Shown here: positions 16,935 to 25,454 of the stretch, piece by piece
Position numbering within the stretch: position 1 is the first letter of the stretch
Layout of the letters: each line of letters opens with the position of its first letter
Assembly (NCBI GenBank): GCA_002483265.1
Contig: DLHO01000019.1
Location: 1-64,000, forward strand
DNA length: 64,000 bases
Reading direction: 5' to 3'
Source: Flavobacteriales bacterium UBA7666
GTDB lineage: Bacteria > Bacteroidota > Bacteroidia > Flavobacteriales_D > Crocinitomicaceae
Program-made: the position numbers and the translations under genes
The notes under the pieces: model-generated
What the model saw: only the letters and a program-made list of their open reading frames with translations
The model's database searches: none
What the model was told of the DNA's origin: nothing

Positions 16935-18719
16935 ATGTCAACGTCTACAGTTAAAGTTTCTTTTTGGCGGGTTTTCTGGCCGTCATTACTGGCTTCAATG
17001 ATCTTATCCGTTTTTGGGTGGATTTTTTGGTTAATTATTTTTGGATCTATGTTCGGTGATGAACCTGAAGCAAAAGATTCGAGTGTTTTACATATGACCC
17101 TTAGCGGTGCAATTGGTGAAAGAAGTTCTTCTACTTTAAATCCTTCCAGTTTTACAATGGATAAAACAAACGGTTTGGCTGATATCCTAACCGGTTTGGA
17201 AAAAGCAAAGGAGGATAAGCATGTAAAGGGGATTTATTTGGAATTGGGAAATGTTCAATGCGGTTATGCAACTGCAATGGAGATTCGCAATGCATTGAAA
17301 GATTTCAAAAAGTCCGGAAAATTTTTGGTGGCTTACCTGAATGGTGAAGTGATTACTCAAAAGCAATATTACATCAGTTCAGTTTCCGATGAAGTGTATG
17401 GTTTCCCAACTTCCGCAATGGAATTTATCGGTTTGGGAGGAGAATTGATGTTCTTCAAGAATACCTTTGACAAATTGGGGATTGAGATGCAAGTGATCCG
17501 TGGTTCAAACAATGATTTTAAAAGTGCTGTCGAACCTTATTTCAGAACAGATATGAGTGATTCCAGTCGTGTGCAAACACAGCGCTACATGGCTTCTATC
17601 TGGAGTGATGTTCGTTCTCAGATAGCTGAAGATCGAAAATTAACGACTACTGTATTGAATGATATTGCAGAATATGCAAAAATTCAACGGGTGGACGATG
17701 CGGTAAGATTCAAATTGATAGATGCGGCTAAATACCGTGATGAAGTAGAAGCAATTATCCTGAAAAAATCCAAATTGAAAGATTTGAAGGATATCATGAC
17801 TTTTGAAGAGTATGCAGCAAAGGGATTCAAGAATAAACAATTGGCTTTTGATAATGGTACTTCCACTGCAAATGTGGCGGTAATCGTTGCAGAAGGTGCA
17901 ATTACAGTTGACGGTGACGAAATGACCTCTGAAAAAGTTTGTAAATACTTCAGAGAAGTTCGCAATGACGATAACATCAAAGTGGTGGTCTTTAGAGTGA
18001 ATAGTCCGGGAGGAAGTGCTTTGGCATCTGAGGAGATCTGGAGAGAAGTTTCATTGACAACGAAGAAGAAGAAGGTAATAGTATCTATGGGTGACGTTGC
18101 TGCGTCAGGTGGTTATTACATTTCAACACCTGCTTCCACAATCTTTGCAGAACCAACAACAATCACCGGTTCAATTGGTGTTTTCGGTGTGATTCCTTAT
18201 ACAGGTGGTTTCATGGAAAATAAGTTGGGGCTGACTTTCGACCGCGTTCAAACCAATAAACACAGTGTATTGTCTACGAACAGAAAATTGACTCCGGAAG
18301 AATTCGGCCTGATTCAAACGGAAGTAGACCAAATCTACACACAGTTTAAAAAACGTGTCGCGGATGGAAGAGGTTTAACCGCAAACCAGGTTCAGACAAT
18401 TGCTCGCGGCCGGGTTTGGACAGGTGTAGATGCCTTGAAGATCGGATTGGTTGATAAATTGGGTGGAGTTAACGACGCATTGGCTTTTGCAATTAAGGAA
18501 GCTAAAATTAAAGATGCGAAAGTTCAGTACTATCCAAAAGTGAAAGAAGATCCGTTCGAAGAAATTTTAGAACAACTATCAAGCGACGATAAGGAATCAT
18601 TGAAGATCAAACAAAATGCAGTTCCGAAAGTTATTGATGATTTGACAAAGCGATTGATGAAATTAGAATCGTATTCAGGAATTCAAATGAGAATGCCATA
18701 CGAGATTGATTTGCATTAA
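16935..18719 (+). CDS. sppA: Signal peptide peptidase SppA, 67K type
   Basis: A membrane-anchored serine protease (594 aa) that degrades cleaved signal peptides. A single N-terminal transmembrane segment (residues about 16-40) is followed by two tandem crotonase-fold S49 domains, the double-length E. coli type. The catalytic lysine is Lys196 in FKSAVEPYF (first repeat) and the nucleophile is Ser391 in MGDVAASGGYYIS (second repeat). A short leader and its own terminator make it monocistronic. Confidence 0.96.
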   Translation: MSTSTVKVSFWRVFWPSLLASMILSVFGWIFWLIIFGSMFGDEPEAKDSSVLHMTLSGAIGERSSSTLNPSSFTMDKTNGLADILTGLEKAKEDKHVKGIYLELGNVQCGYATAMEIRNALKDFKKSGKFLVAYLNGEVITQKQYYISSVSDEVYGFPTSAMEFIGLGGELMFFKNTFDKLGIEMQVIRGSNNDFKSAVEPYFRTDMSDSSRVQTQRYMASIWSDVRSQIAEDRKLTTTVLNDIAEYAKIQRVDDAVRFKLIDAAKYRDEVEAIILKKSKLKDLKDIMTFEEYAAKGFKNKQLAFDNGTSTANVAVIVAEGAITVDGDEMTSEKVCKYFREVRNDDNIKVVVFRVNSPGGSALASEEIWREVSLTTKKKKVIVSMGDVAASGGYYISTPASTIFAEPTTITGSIGVFGVIPYTGGFMENKLGLTFDRVQTNKHSVLSTNRKLTPEEFGLIQTEVDQIYTQFKKRVADGRGLTANQVQTIARGRVWTGVDALKIGLVDKLGGVNDALAFAIKEAKIKDAKVQYYPKVKEDPFEEILEQLSSDDKESLKIKQNAVPKVIDDLTKRLMKLESYSGIQMRMPYEIDLH

Positions 18720-18742
18720 GAATTGAATCTATAAAATTGGAC

Positions 18743-18778
18743 AGTAGGGGCGAAAAATTTTTCGCCCCTACTTTTTTT
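18743..18778 (+). terminator. Terminator of sppA
   Basis: A perfect 30-bp palindrome (18743-18772, arms AGTAGGGGCGAAAAA) runs into eight or more T residues. Confidence 0.9.
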
Positions 18779-18788
18779 TATAATTACT

Positions 18789-18796
18789 TACTTTTG
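18789..18796 (+). promoter_or_regulatory. -7 element directly before the murB start codon
   Basis: TACTTTTG fits TAnnTTTG and ends only 4 nt before the murB ATG, so the transcript would be leaderless or nearly so. Confidence 0.5.
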
Positions 18797-18800
18797 CATC

Positions 18801-19811
18801 ATGATCGAACACAACATTTCTTTAAAGCCTTACAATACCTTTGGGATTGATGTCAAAGCCAAGTCATTTGGACGTTTTGCATCGTTGAATGAATTGACAG
18901 ATTTGCTAAAGGATAGAGATCCGGAGACTCCTTTGTTTATTCTTGGAGGTGGAAGTAATGTACTGTTCACAAAGGACCTTCCATTTTTGGTATTGAAGAA
19001 TGAGATCATGGGAATTGAACTGGTCAATGAAACGGAGACGCACGTGGTTCTAAAAGTTGGATCCGGTGTCGAATGGCATGCATTTGTGCGCTATACCGTT
19101 GAAAACGGCTGGGGAGGAATGGAGAACATGAGTTTGATTCCGGGAAGTGTGGGCGCAAGTCCGATGCAGAATATTGGCGCTTACGGAGCAGAAATCAAAG
19201 ATTCGTTTGTTTCATTGGAAGCAATTCATATCGATTCCTTGGAGGTTCAATCATTCAATAAAGAACAATGTCAATTCGGTTACCGGGAAAGTGTTTTCAA
19301 AAGAGCATTGAAAGATCAGTATGTGATTATTTCCGTATCCTATCAGTTGTCAAAAAATCCAAAGATCAATACCACTTACGGAGCTATTCAATCTGAAATA
19401 GAAGTAATGGGAGTGAATGAAATTACGGTCGACACGGTTAGTCAGGCGGTAATGAACATCCGAAGAAGTAAACTTCCGGACCCGAAAGAGTTAGGAAGTG
19501 CAGGGAGTTTCTTCAAGAATCCGGTTGTTTCAAAAGAAGTTTCGAATCAGATCTTAATCAATTATCCGGATGCACCTCATTATCCGCAGGACGGGGGAGA
19601 AGAAAAATTAGCAGCAGGCTGGCTCATTGAAAAAGCTGGCTGGAAAGGTAAACGCCTTGGAAAATGCGGTGTTCATGAGAAACAGGCATTGGTTCTGGTG
19701 AATTATGGCGGAGCAACTGGTCATGAAATTTATGACTTATCAACCCGGATCATTGAAGATATTCAATTGAAATTTGGAGTGATATTGGAGCGCGAGGTAA
19801 ATATTTTGTAA
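18801..19811 (+). CDS. murB: UDP-N-acetylenolpyruvoylglucosamine reductase
   Basis: FAD enzyme that reduces UDP-GlcNAc-enolpyruvate to UDP-MurNAc with NADPH, the second committed step of peptidoglycan synthesis. At 336 aa it is of the long E. coli type (type I). The start reads MIEHNISLKPYNTFGI, with the FAD-binding PLFILGGGSNVLF and IPGSVGASPMQNIGAYG. The catalytic serine motif is LGSAGSFFKNP, and AAGWLIEKAGWKG and the C-terminal ILEREVNIL are also present. The ATG lies only 4 nt after a TAnnTTTG box. Confidence 0.97.
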   Translation: MIEHNISLKPYNTFGIDVKAKSFGRFASLNELTDLLKDRDPETPLFILGGGSNVLFTKDLPFLVLKNEIMGIELVNETETHVVLKVGSGVEWHAFVRYTVENGWGGMENMSLIPGSVGASPMQNIGAYGAEIKDSFVSLEAIHIDSLEVQSFNKEQCQFGYRESVFKRALKDQYVIISVSYQLSKNPKINTTYGAIQSEIEVMGVNEITVDTVSQAVMNIRRSKLPDPKELGSAGSFFKNPVVSKEVSNQILINYPDAPHYPQDGGEEKLAAGWLIEKAGWKGKRLGKCGVHEKQALVLVNYGGATGHEIYDLSTRIIEDIQLKFGVILEREVNIL

Positions 19812-20057
19812 AATTTCCTTCAAATGAGCAAATCAATGATTTGATTGAATATTTATGCTTGCATAACGATTAAAACTTGATTTAGGATGAATTGCGTGTT
19901 TTTAGTGTTATTATGTAATTATCAGTAAATATGCGGTTTGTTTCATTGAGTGGAGTTGTTAGTATTTCCACAGATTTGATTTCTGCTTAAATAGTTTGTA
20001 GCTTTTAGATAGTTAATAATGAAAGCCGTTATTAAGATCATCTTAAAACACACTGCT

Positions 20058-20474
20058 ATGAAAACTACAATTACCATTTTAGCTTTTCTTTGTTTAAGCT
20101 TAGTAGGATTCTCTCAAACTAACACCATTACCCTTGTACAGAAATTCTCAGATTGCGCGCCCGTTACCCAGCGTTTGATTCAAGAGAATTTTTCCACTCA
20201 GCAGCGTATCGACCTGGAAATCGATACGCGCAAGCTTGCTAAATTGAATTATGTGATGGCACAATCTTACCGATTTGCCGATAATCAAATGGTTCTTCGT
20301 TCTCAAAGACAGTTGTTTAACGCACAATCGTATGAATCTTATCGTAAAAAAGATCGTCGTGTTACTGTTTTTGATTCAACTACCGGACTTTATGTCGAAT
20401 TGTATTCCTGGAATGAAATGGATGTACAGCTTTCCAAAATTGATGTACAATACGATATTGTTTCTTCCAAATAA
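20058..20474 (+). CDS. Small secreted protein of unknown function
   Basis: A 138-aa protein with a clear signal peptide (MKTTITILAFLCLSLVGFSQ) and no recognised domain. The mature part is rich in Gln, Arg and Ser (RKLAKLNYVMAQSYRF, RSQRQLFNAQSYESYRKKDR). Codon use is like its neighbours. The ATG at 20058 starts the signal peptide; the longer reading from 20019 is unlikely. It has its own strong terminator, and a 246-bp non-coding stretch upstream. Confidence 0.55.
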   Translation: MKTTITILAFLCLSLVGFSQTNTITLVQKFSDCAPVTQRLIQENFSTQQRIDLEIDTRKLAKLNYVMAQSYRFADNQMVLRSQRQLFNAQSYESYRKKDRRVTVFDSTTGLYVELYSWNEMDVQLSKIDVQYDIVSSK

Positions 20475-20494
20475 TGTAAACAGATAGATACCAA

Positions 20495-20524
20495 TAAAAA
20501 AGCCGTTGAAAGACGGCTTTTTTA
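20495..20524 (+). terminator. Terminator of the small secreted protein gene
   Basis: AAAAAGCCGT pairs with ACGGCTTTTT around a tgaaag loop and ends in a T-run. Confidence 0.88.
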
Positions 20525-20526
20525 TT

Positions 20527-20568
20527 AATAACGAATAACGAATAACGAATAACGAATAACGAATAACG
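20527..20568. repeat. Tandem heptanucleotide repeat, six copies of AATAACG
   Basis: Six perfect copies of AATAACG sit between the terminator at 20495-20524 and a further repeat-rich stretch. A perfect 7-bp tandem run is expected to be unstable in copy number. No coding role is seen. Confidence 0.9.
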
Positions 20569-20627
20569 AATGTGTTGATTTATAGTTGTGAGAAGGGGCT
20601 TCAAGCCTTCAGAACTGAAGGTCTTTT

Positions 20628-20664
20628 AATTCGGAATTAGGCATTCGGAATTCGGAATTCGTAA
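20628..20664. repeat. AATTCG-type dispersed repeat at the 3' end of a gene
   Basis: The stretch contains GGAATTC units and the 18-mer AATTCGGAATTAGGCATT (20628-20645), which recurs with one change at 40523-40540 (AATTCGTAATTAGGCATT). It abuts the stop codon of the helicase gene. Confidence 0.7.
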
Positions 20665-21888
20665 TTACCAAGTGTCTTGTGTTCCGTCTTCCTCATTACT
20701 TTCGTCCAGTAATTTCTTCCAGTCGTAAGTAATGTCTTCGGTATCTTTCAGAATGGCAGAGTAATCGCCTTTACTGATTATAATTTCTTCGATGTCGTAT
20801 CCTAAGTACAGTTCAATTTCCTCCAGTGTTTTCTCTTCGTCCTTGCTGCAAAAAGAGAGTGCCTGCCCTTTGTTTTCTCCACGACCTGTTCGACCAATTC
20901 GGTGAACATATTGTTCCGGCTGTTCCGGCAAGTCGTAGTTGATGACATAGTCTACTCCCTGAATGTCAATTCCACGTGCAGAAACATCGGTTGTGATCAG
21001 TACTTTGTTTTCTCCCGATTTGAATCGTTCCAAGACATTGAATCGTTCTTTTTGCTCTACATCTCCATGAAGCGCTTCGCTGTGAAGTCCTACTCGCTGT
21101 AGCGCTGCAACCACACGTTCGCAGCGTACTTTGGTACGTACAAAAACGACGTATTTAAAATCTTCGTATTCTTTGATGATATTCTCTAAAAAGAAGCGTT
21201 TATCATCCATTTCTACCTTGATGTAGCCGTGTTCAATGTTTTTTGCAACAGGATCTTTTGGGGAAATCTGAATCCGGATCGCATCACGAACCATATCATA
21301 AGCTAAAGCTTTGATCTTTTTATCAATCGTAGCAGAGAAGAATAAGGTCTGACGATTGCGTTGCGGAGAAAGTTTGTGAATGGCTTTCATATCATGTGCA
21401 AAACCCAATTCCAGCATCCGGTCAGCTTCATCCAAAACCAAAAACTGAATGGAATCCAGTGAAAGATAGCCTTGTGAACGCAAATCAAAAACACGTCCGG
21501 GAGTTGCAACGATCACATCAGTTCCCCGTTTCAATTCCTGAATTTGTTTGTCTTGTTCCAAACCACCCAGAATTGCGGTGATTCGTATGTCAGAACCTTT
21601 AGCGATGCTTTCAAATGCTTGTTTGATCTGCTCTGCAAGTTCTCTGGTTGGAGCCATTACAATACATCTCGGACTTTTCCATTTTACTTTTGAATTACTC
21701 AGTTTGTGAATAATCGGAATGGCAAAAGCCGCTGTTTTTCCAGTTCCGGTTTGTGCAATACCAAAGACATCCTCTCCGTTTAGGATCGGTGATATTGCCT
21801 TGAATTGGATGTCTGTAGGTCTTTTAAAACCTAAAACTTCTAATTGCGCTTTAATTTCTTTGGAGATGGGATAATCCGAAAATAACAT
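20665..21888 (-). CDS. DEAD-box ATP-dependent RNA helicase (RhlE-like)
   Basis: A 407-aa two-domain RNA helicase. In order: the Q motif (FKRPTDIQFKAI, about residues 21-32), Walker A AQTGTGKT (45-52), PTRELAEQ, TPGRVFDL, the DEAD motif VLDEADRMLELGF, FSATI, then domain 2 with TDVSARGIDIQGVDYVINYD and HRIGRTGR. The C-terminal tail is short and acidic (DESNEEDGTQDTW) without the basic extension of many RhlE proteins. It probably remodels ribosome or mRNA structures. Divergent from the FMN-binding protein gene; its stop codon lies in a dispersed AATTCG-type repeat. Confidence 0.94.
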   Translation of the reverse strand: MLFSDYPISKEIKAQLEVLGFKRPTDIQFKAISPILNGEDVFGIAQTGTGKTAAFAIPIIHKLSNSKVKWKSPRCIVMAPTRELAEQIKQAFESIAKGSDIRITAILGGLEQDKQIQELKRGTDVIVATPGRVFDLRSQGYLSLDSIQFLVLDEADRMLELGFAHDMKAIHKLSPQRNRQTLFFSATIDKKIKALAYDMVRDAIRIQISPKDPVAKNIEHGYIKVEMDDKRFFLENIIKEYEDFKYVVFVRTKVRCERVVAALQRVGLHSEALHGDVEQKERFNVLERFKSGENKVLITTDVSARGIDIQGVDYVINYDLPEQPEQYVHRIGRTGRGENKGQALSFCSKDEEKTLEEIELYLGYDIEEIIISKGDYSAILKDTEDITYDWKKLLDESNEEDGTQDTW

Positions 21889-21955
21889 GGAACAGTTTTT
21901 TACAAAGTTAACCCAATTATCTCATTCCCTGACAGGGCAGTTGATTCTGAAATGG

Positions 21956-21963
21956 TATATTTG
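21956..21963 (+). promoter_or_regulatory. -7 element directly before the FMN-binding protein gene
   Basis: TATATTTG fits TAnnTTTG and ends 4 nt before the ATG at 21968, predicting a leaderless transcript and supporting that start over 21887. Confidence 0.5.
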
Positions 21964-21967
21964 CTTT

Positions 21968-22591
21968 ATGTATATTCCAAAGGACTTTGAACTGAAAGAT
22001 CGGGAGTTGATTCTAAAATTTTTAGAGCAGCACCTATTCGGATCTTTGGCTGTCAATGGTTCGAATGGAATTCCATCACTGGTTCACATTCCGTTTACTT
22101 GTGAGTTTTCTGATTCAACGACTTGTTTGGAGTTTCATGTGGCGAAAGCGAATTCAATTGTTTCTGCTATTTCAGAAGTAAAACAAGGGAAAATGATTGT
22201 TTTGGGCTCTCACGGATATATTTCTTCGTCCGTTTATACCCATGTTAACGTTCCAACCTACAATTACGAATCAGTTCATGTTTCCGGTAAAATTGAGCCA
22301 TTGACTGATCTTGAAATGAAGAATCATCTAACCAAATTGGTTGATTCCTTTGAATCAGATCGCGAAAATAAATTACATATGAGCCAATGGCCGGCTGATT
22401 TAATTGATTCGTATCTAAAAGAAATCGTTGGATATCGAATCGAAATTCAGGAATTGGAAGCAGCCTTTAAATTATCCCAGAATAGAAATGAAGTCGATTT
22501 CAATCGCATTTTAGCCGATTTGAATTCCCGAACTTCCAATGATCAACAGCTCGCAGAAGCAATGAAACAAGCAAAATGCCCTATTAAATGA
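21968..22591 (+). CDS. FMN-binding split-barrel protein (PaiB family)
   Basis: A 207-aa protein of the PaiB/FMN-binding negative regulator family. It starts MYIPKDFE, followed by FGSLAVNGSNGIPSLVHIPF, the motif YISSSVYTHVNVPTYNYESV and VSGKIEPL, all family hallmarks. Family members bind flavin and related split-barrels include haem-degrading enzymes. Its gene overlaps the downstream ABC binding-protein gene by 4 nt, so it is likely to work with that iron/haem/cobalamin-type importer, for example in reductive release of the cargo; this is inference. The start at 21968 is chosen because the upstream extension would lie before the promoter element. Confidence 0.85.
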   Translation: MYIPKDFELKDRELILKFLEQHLFGSLAVNGSNGIPSLVHIPFTCEFSDSTTCLEFHVAKANSIVSAISEVKQGKMIVLGSHGYISSSVYTHVNVPTYNYESVHVSGKIEPLTDLEMKNHLTKLVDSFESDRENKLHMSQWPADLIDSYLKEIVGYRIEIQELEAAFKLSQNRNEVDFNRILADLNSRTSNDQQLAEAMKQAKCPIK

Positions 22592-23679
22592 AAAAGATCC
22601 TCCTGATTTGTTCCCTATTTATCTTTCTGTTTTCTTGTACAACGAAAAAGACAGAAGACAAATTTGCCGTAAAAGGATTTCAATATGCCAGACTCGTTTC
22701 CATTGAGCAAAAATTGGGCTACAAAGAGTTGATCGTGAAGAATCCAAAGACCTTGAAAGTGGAAAGTAAGTATATACTATTTCCACGTAATTCAAAAATG
22801 AAGCGCCCGGAAAATGCGAAGATCATTGAAGTTCCTGTGCAAAACATAGCAGCACTTTCTACCTCATTTGTTGGAATGCTGAATGCAATCGGGAGTATTG
22901 ATGTGATCAAGGCTACAACGGAGAAACAATACATTTCCAATAAGCAGTTATTAAAAGGAATCAACGCAGGAAAAGTACTTACTGCAGGTTATGAGACGGG
23001 TTTAACTCCGGAATCGGTTTTGAAAGCGAAGATTCCATTAATCATATTTAGCGGTTTCGGTCAGCCTTTTCCGAATGAAGATAAATTCGCTCAGTTGGGA
23101 GTTGTTTGTTTCGCAAATTACGATTGGGAAGAAAAACATCCACTTGGAAAAGCAGAATGGATCAAAGTTTTTGGAGCCTTGGTTTGTAAAGACAAAGAAG
23201 CAGATACTTATTTCAATCAGGTAGCAGCATCTTATTTGAAAATCAAAGAAGAGGCCAAAGGAATTAAAAACAAGAAGAAAGTCATTTGCGGTGGTTTGGT
23301 CGGCGATATTTGGTATGCTCCGGCAGGAGGTTCATTCATGGCTGGAATTATGAAAGACGGCGGATTGAATTACTTGTATAAAAATACGGTAGGAACTGCG
23401 AGTGTTACTCCAACTTTTGAGCAGGTTTTTAGTGATGATCAGGTTTGTGATGTTTGGATCAATGCAGAAGCCCCAACCTTGAACAAATTGTTTGAGCTGA
23501 ATTCGAAGTTTAAATATTTCCATACAGTCAAAGAGGGTAAGGTTTACGGTTATATGCATGACCCGAATTATTACTGGGAATACAGCCAGGTAAATCCGAA
23601 TTGGCTTTTGGAGGACTTTATGCACATTGCAAAAGGAGATGAGGACGTTAAATTGCATTTTTACAAACAGTTGAAATAG
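22588..23679 (+). CDS. ABC transporter substrate-binding lipoprotein (FecB/BtuF type)
   Basis: A 363-aa lipoprotein (lipobox LFSC, Cys17) of the type III periplasmic binding proteins that carry ferric siderophores, haem or cobalamin. It contains the typical VGMLNAIGSIDVIKATT segment, a GLTPESVLKAKIPLIIFSG stretch, and a long inter-lobe helix region. It overlaps the FMN-binding gene by 4 nt and is followed after 3 nt by the permease. No TonB receptor is adjacent, so the ligand is not defined. Confidence 0.87.
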   Translation: MKKILLICSLFIFLFSCTTKKTEDKFAVKGFQYARLVSIEQKLGYKELIVKNPKTLKVESKYILFPRNSKMKRPENAKIIEVPVQNIAALSTSFVGMLNAIGSIDVIKATTEKQYISNKQLLKGINAGKVLTAGYETGLTPESVLKAKIPLIIFSGFGQPFPNEDKFAQLGVVCFANYDWEEKHPLGKAEWIKVFGALVCKDKEADTYFNQVAASYLKIKEEAKGIKNKKKVICGGLVGDIWYAPAGGSFMAGIMKDGGLNYLYKNTVGTASVTPTFEQVFSDDQVCDVWINAEAPTLNKLFELNSKFKYFHTVKEGKVYGYMHDPNYYWEYSQVNPNWLLEDFMHIAKGDEDVKLHFYKQLK

Positions 23680-23682
23680 TTT

Positions 23683-24660
23683 ATGTGGACGAAACACATT
23701 CTGTCATTTGTAATTTTTATTGTGATCACCTTGGTTACAATAGGATTTCCGCATGGAGATGATGCTTGGTTCTCTTTTATGAATTCAGCTGACGATCAAG
23801 CCTGGCAGCTATTTGTAATTTATCGGATTCCGGAAGTCTTTATAGCTATGATTGCGGGATTTGCCTTGTCAATTGCCGGTTTACTTTTACAAACGACTCT
23901 GAACAATCCGCTTGCCGGACCTTCTATTTTGGGACTCACTGCAGGTTCGCATTTGATGGTTGCACTTACCATTATGGGAAGCTCAATTTTGGGATTGGAA
24001 ATTTTGGATCTTGGAATAACGATTTCTGCAACCATTGGAGCCTTGATATTTGGTTTATTGATCCTGATAATCGCTGCCCGAATTCGTTCCATGGTTTCCC
24101 TGCTTCTGGTAGGAATGATGCTGGGAACCTTTGTTTCTGCAATTACGAATATTATTTTGATGAAAGCCGATGCGAATAGTGTCAAAGCATTTTCTATTTG
24201 GGGAATGGGCTCTTTACAACAAGTTAGTATTGAACAAATTCCGTTGATTAGTATTCTTTTTTTAATAGGAATCGGCTTTGCTTTTTTACTTACTAAACCA
24301 TTGAATGCATTGATTCTTGGTGAGAAGCCAGCAGCTATTTTAGGAGTGAAGGTGAAGCAAACGCGCTGGAAAATCATTTTTGTAGTTTCCTTGTTGGCAG
24401 GATTAGTCACTGCATTTTGCGGACCAATTGGGTTTGTTGGATTGATTGTCCCCAATTTAGTGCGCATGTTTTATAAAACTGCTCAACACGGTCATTTACT
24501 TTTGGCTTCCGGACTAATTGGAGCGAGTGTGATGGTGTTGTGTGTATTGTTAATTCGCATTTTTGAACCGATCATGGTTCTTCCGATTAATAGTTTAACC
24601 GCTTTACTTGGAGCGCCGATCGTTCTATTCCTCTTACTTAAAAATATCCGGAATGCTTAA
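23683..24660 (+). CDS. Iron/haem/cobalamin ABC transporter permease (FecCD family)
   Basis: A 325-aa polytopic membrane protein of the FecCD/BtuC family with about nine to ten transmembrane segments. Diagnostic motifs are RIPEVFIAMIAGFALSIAGL, NNPLAGPSILGLTAGSHL, FSIWGMGSL and CGPIGFVGLIVPNLVR. It sits between binding protein and ATPase genes and overlaps the latter by 8 nt. It probably forms a homodimeric channel. Confidence 0.94.
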   Translation: MWTKHILSFVIFIVITLVTIGFPHGDDAWFSFMNSADDQAWQLFVIYRIPEVFIAMIAGFALSIAGLLLQTTLNNPLAGPSILGLTAGSHLMVALTIMGSSILGLEILDLGITISATIGALIFGLLILIIAARIRSMVSLLLVGMMLGTFVSAITNIILMKADANSVKAFSIWGMGSLQQVSIEQIPLISILFLIGIGFAFLLTKPLNALILGEKPAAILGVKVKQTRWKIIFVVSLLAGLVTAFCGPIGFVGLIVPNLVRMFYKTAQHGHLLLASGLIGASVMVLCVLLIRIFEPIMVLPINSLTALLGAPIVLFLLLKNIRNA

Positions 24661-25357
24661 GTTCGAAAATTGCAGAATAGGACATGATAAACCCTTGTAT
24701 GAAATTCCAATTTTGGAATTAGAAAGAGGAGAGTTTGTTGCACTGATCGGAGCAAATGGTTCGGGCAAATCAACCCTGATGGATTCATTGGTTCAGGGTA
24801 AATTTTCAAACGGAAAAGTGACAATTGAAGGCCGGAATTGGAATGATTTGAAGCTGATGGAGCGTGCTCATCAGATCACCTTGGTCGATAATCATTTTTT
24901 GGGTTTTGACTATCTTAAAGTAAGTGAATACTTAGAATTAGGTCGACATTCCTATACAAATTTCACTGGTCGTCTATCCGTTGAAGATCGCTCAATTGTC
25001 CAAAAATACATTCAAACACTTCATTTGGATTCCTTATTGAATCAATCCACTTCAACCTTGAGTGACGGAGAACGCCAACGGGTGGGAATTGCCAAAGCAT
25101 TGATTCAGGAAACACCGATAATCTTGTTAGACGAGCCGACCGCTTTTTTGGATTATCCAACGAAGAAAGAAGTCATGTCTTTGTTGGGAAGGATTGCCAA
25201 GGAAAGTAACCGCTTGGTCATTATTGCATCGCATGATATTGATTTTTGCATTAAATATTGTTCGCGCATCTTAATTATCGAAAAAGACTTCAAGATTCTA
25301 CAATCTTACCAGACAATTACTCATGATGAGTTAGTTGCTAAAGCTTTTGGAATTTAA
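24653..25357 (+). CDS. Iron/haem/cobalamin ABC transporter ATP-binding protein (FecE type)
   Basis: A 234-aa ABC ATPase with Walker A GANGSGKST, signature LSDGERQR, Walker B IILLDEPTAFLDYP and the H-loop IIASHDIDF. The signature reads LSDGE rather than LSGGE, a tolerated variation. The ATG at 24653 overlaps the permease stop by 8 nt and is preferred to 24608, which would add unrelated residues. Last gene of the four-gene uptake operon. Confidence 0.93.
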   Translation: MLKFENCRIGHDKPLYEIPILELERGEFVALIGANGSGKSTLMDSLVQGKFSNGKVTIEGRNWNDLKLMERAHQITLVDNHFLGFDYLKVSEYLELGRHSYTNFTGRLSVEDRSIVQKYIQTLHLDSLLNQSTSTLSDGERQRVGIAKALIQETPIILLDEPTAFLDYPTKKEVMSLLGRIAKESNRLVIIASHDIDFCIKYCSRILIIEKDFKILQSYQTITHDELVAKAFGI

Positions 25358-25397
25358 GAGAAGGAACTTGCTTATTAGAAATCATCGTCTAAAATTC

Positions 25398-25405
25398 TAT
25401 CTTTG
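25398..25405 (+). promoter_or_regulatory. -7 promoter element of the secreted subtilisin gene
   Basis: TATCTTTG fits TAnnTTTG and would give a leader of about 43 nt. No TTG box at the usual spacing is seen. Confidence 0.4.
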
Positions 25406-25454
25406 TCATAATTGATTCTGCCCTTACTGGATATCAGATTTTAACACGGAAATT

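Noticed and set aside
20527..20568. The AATAACG repeats as a possible CRISPR array
   Set aside because: Units are 7 bp in direct tandem without spacers, and no cas genes are present; this is a microsatellite-like run.
23820..24467. A 215-aa - strand reading frame inside the FecCD permease gene
   Set aside because: Antisense shadow of a hydrophobic membrane protein, giving a Lys/Ile/Pro-rich translation without motifs.
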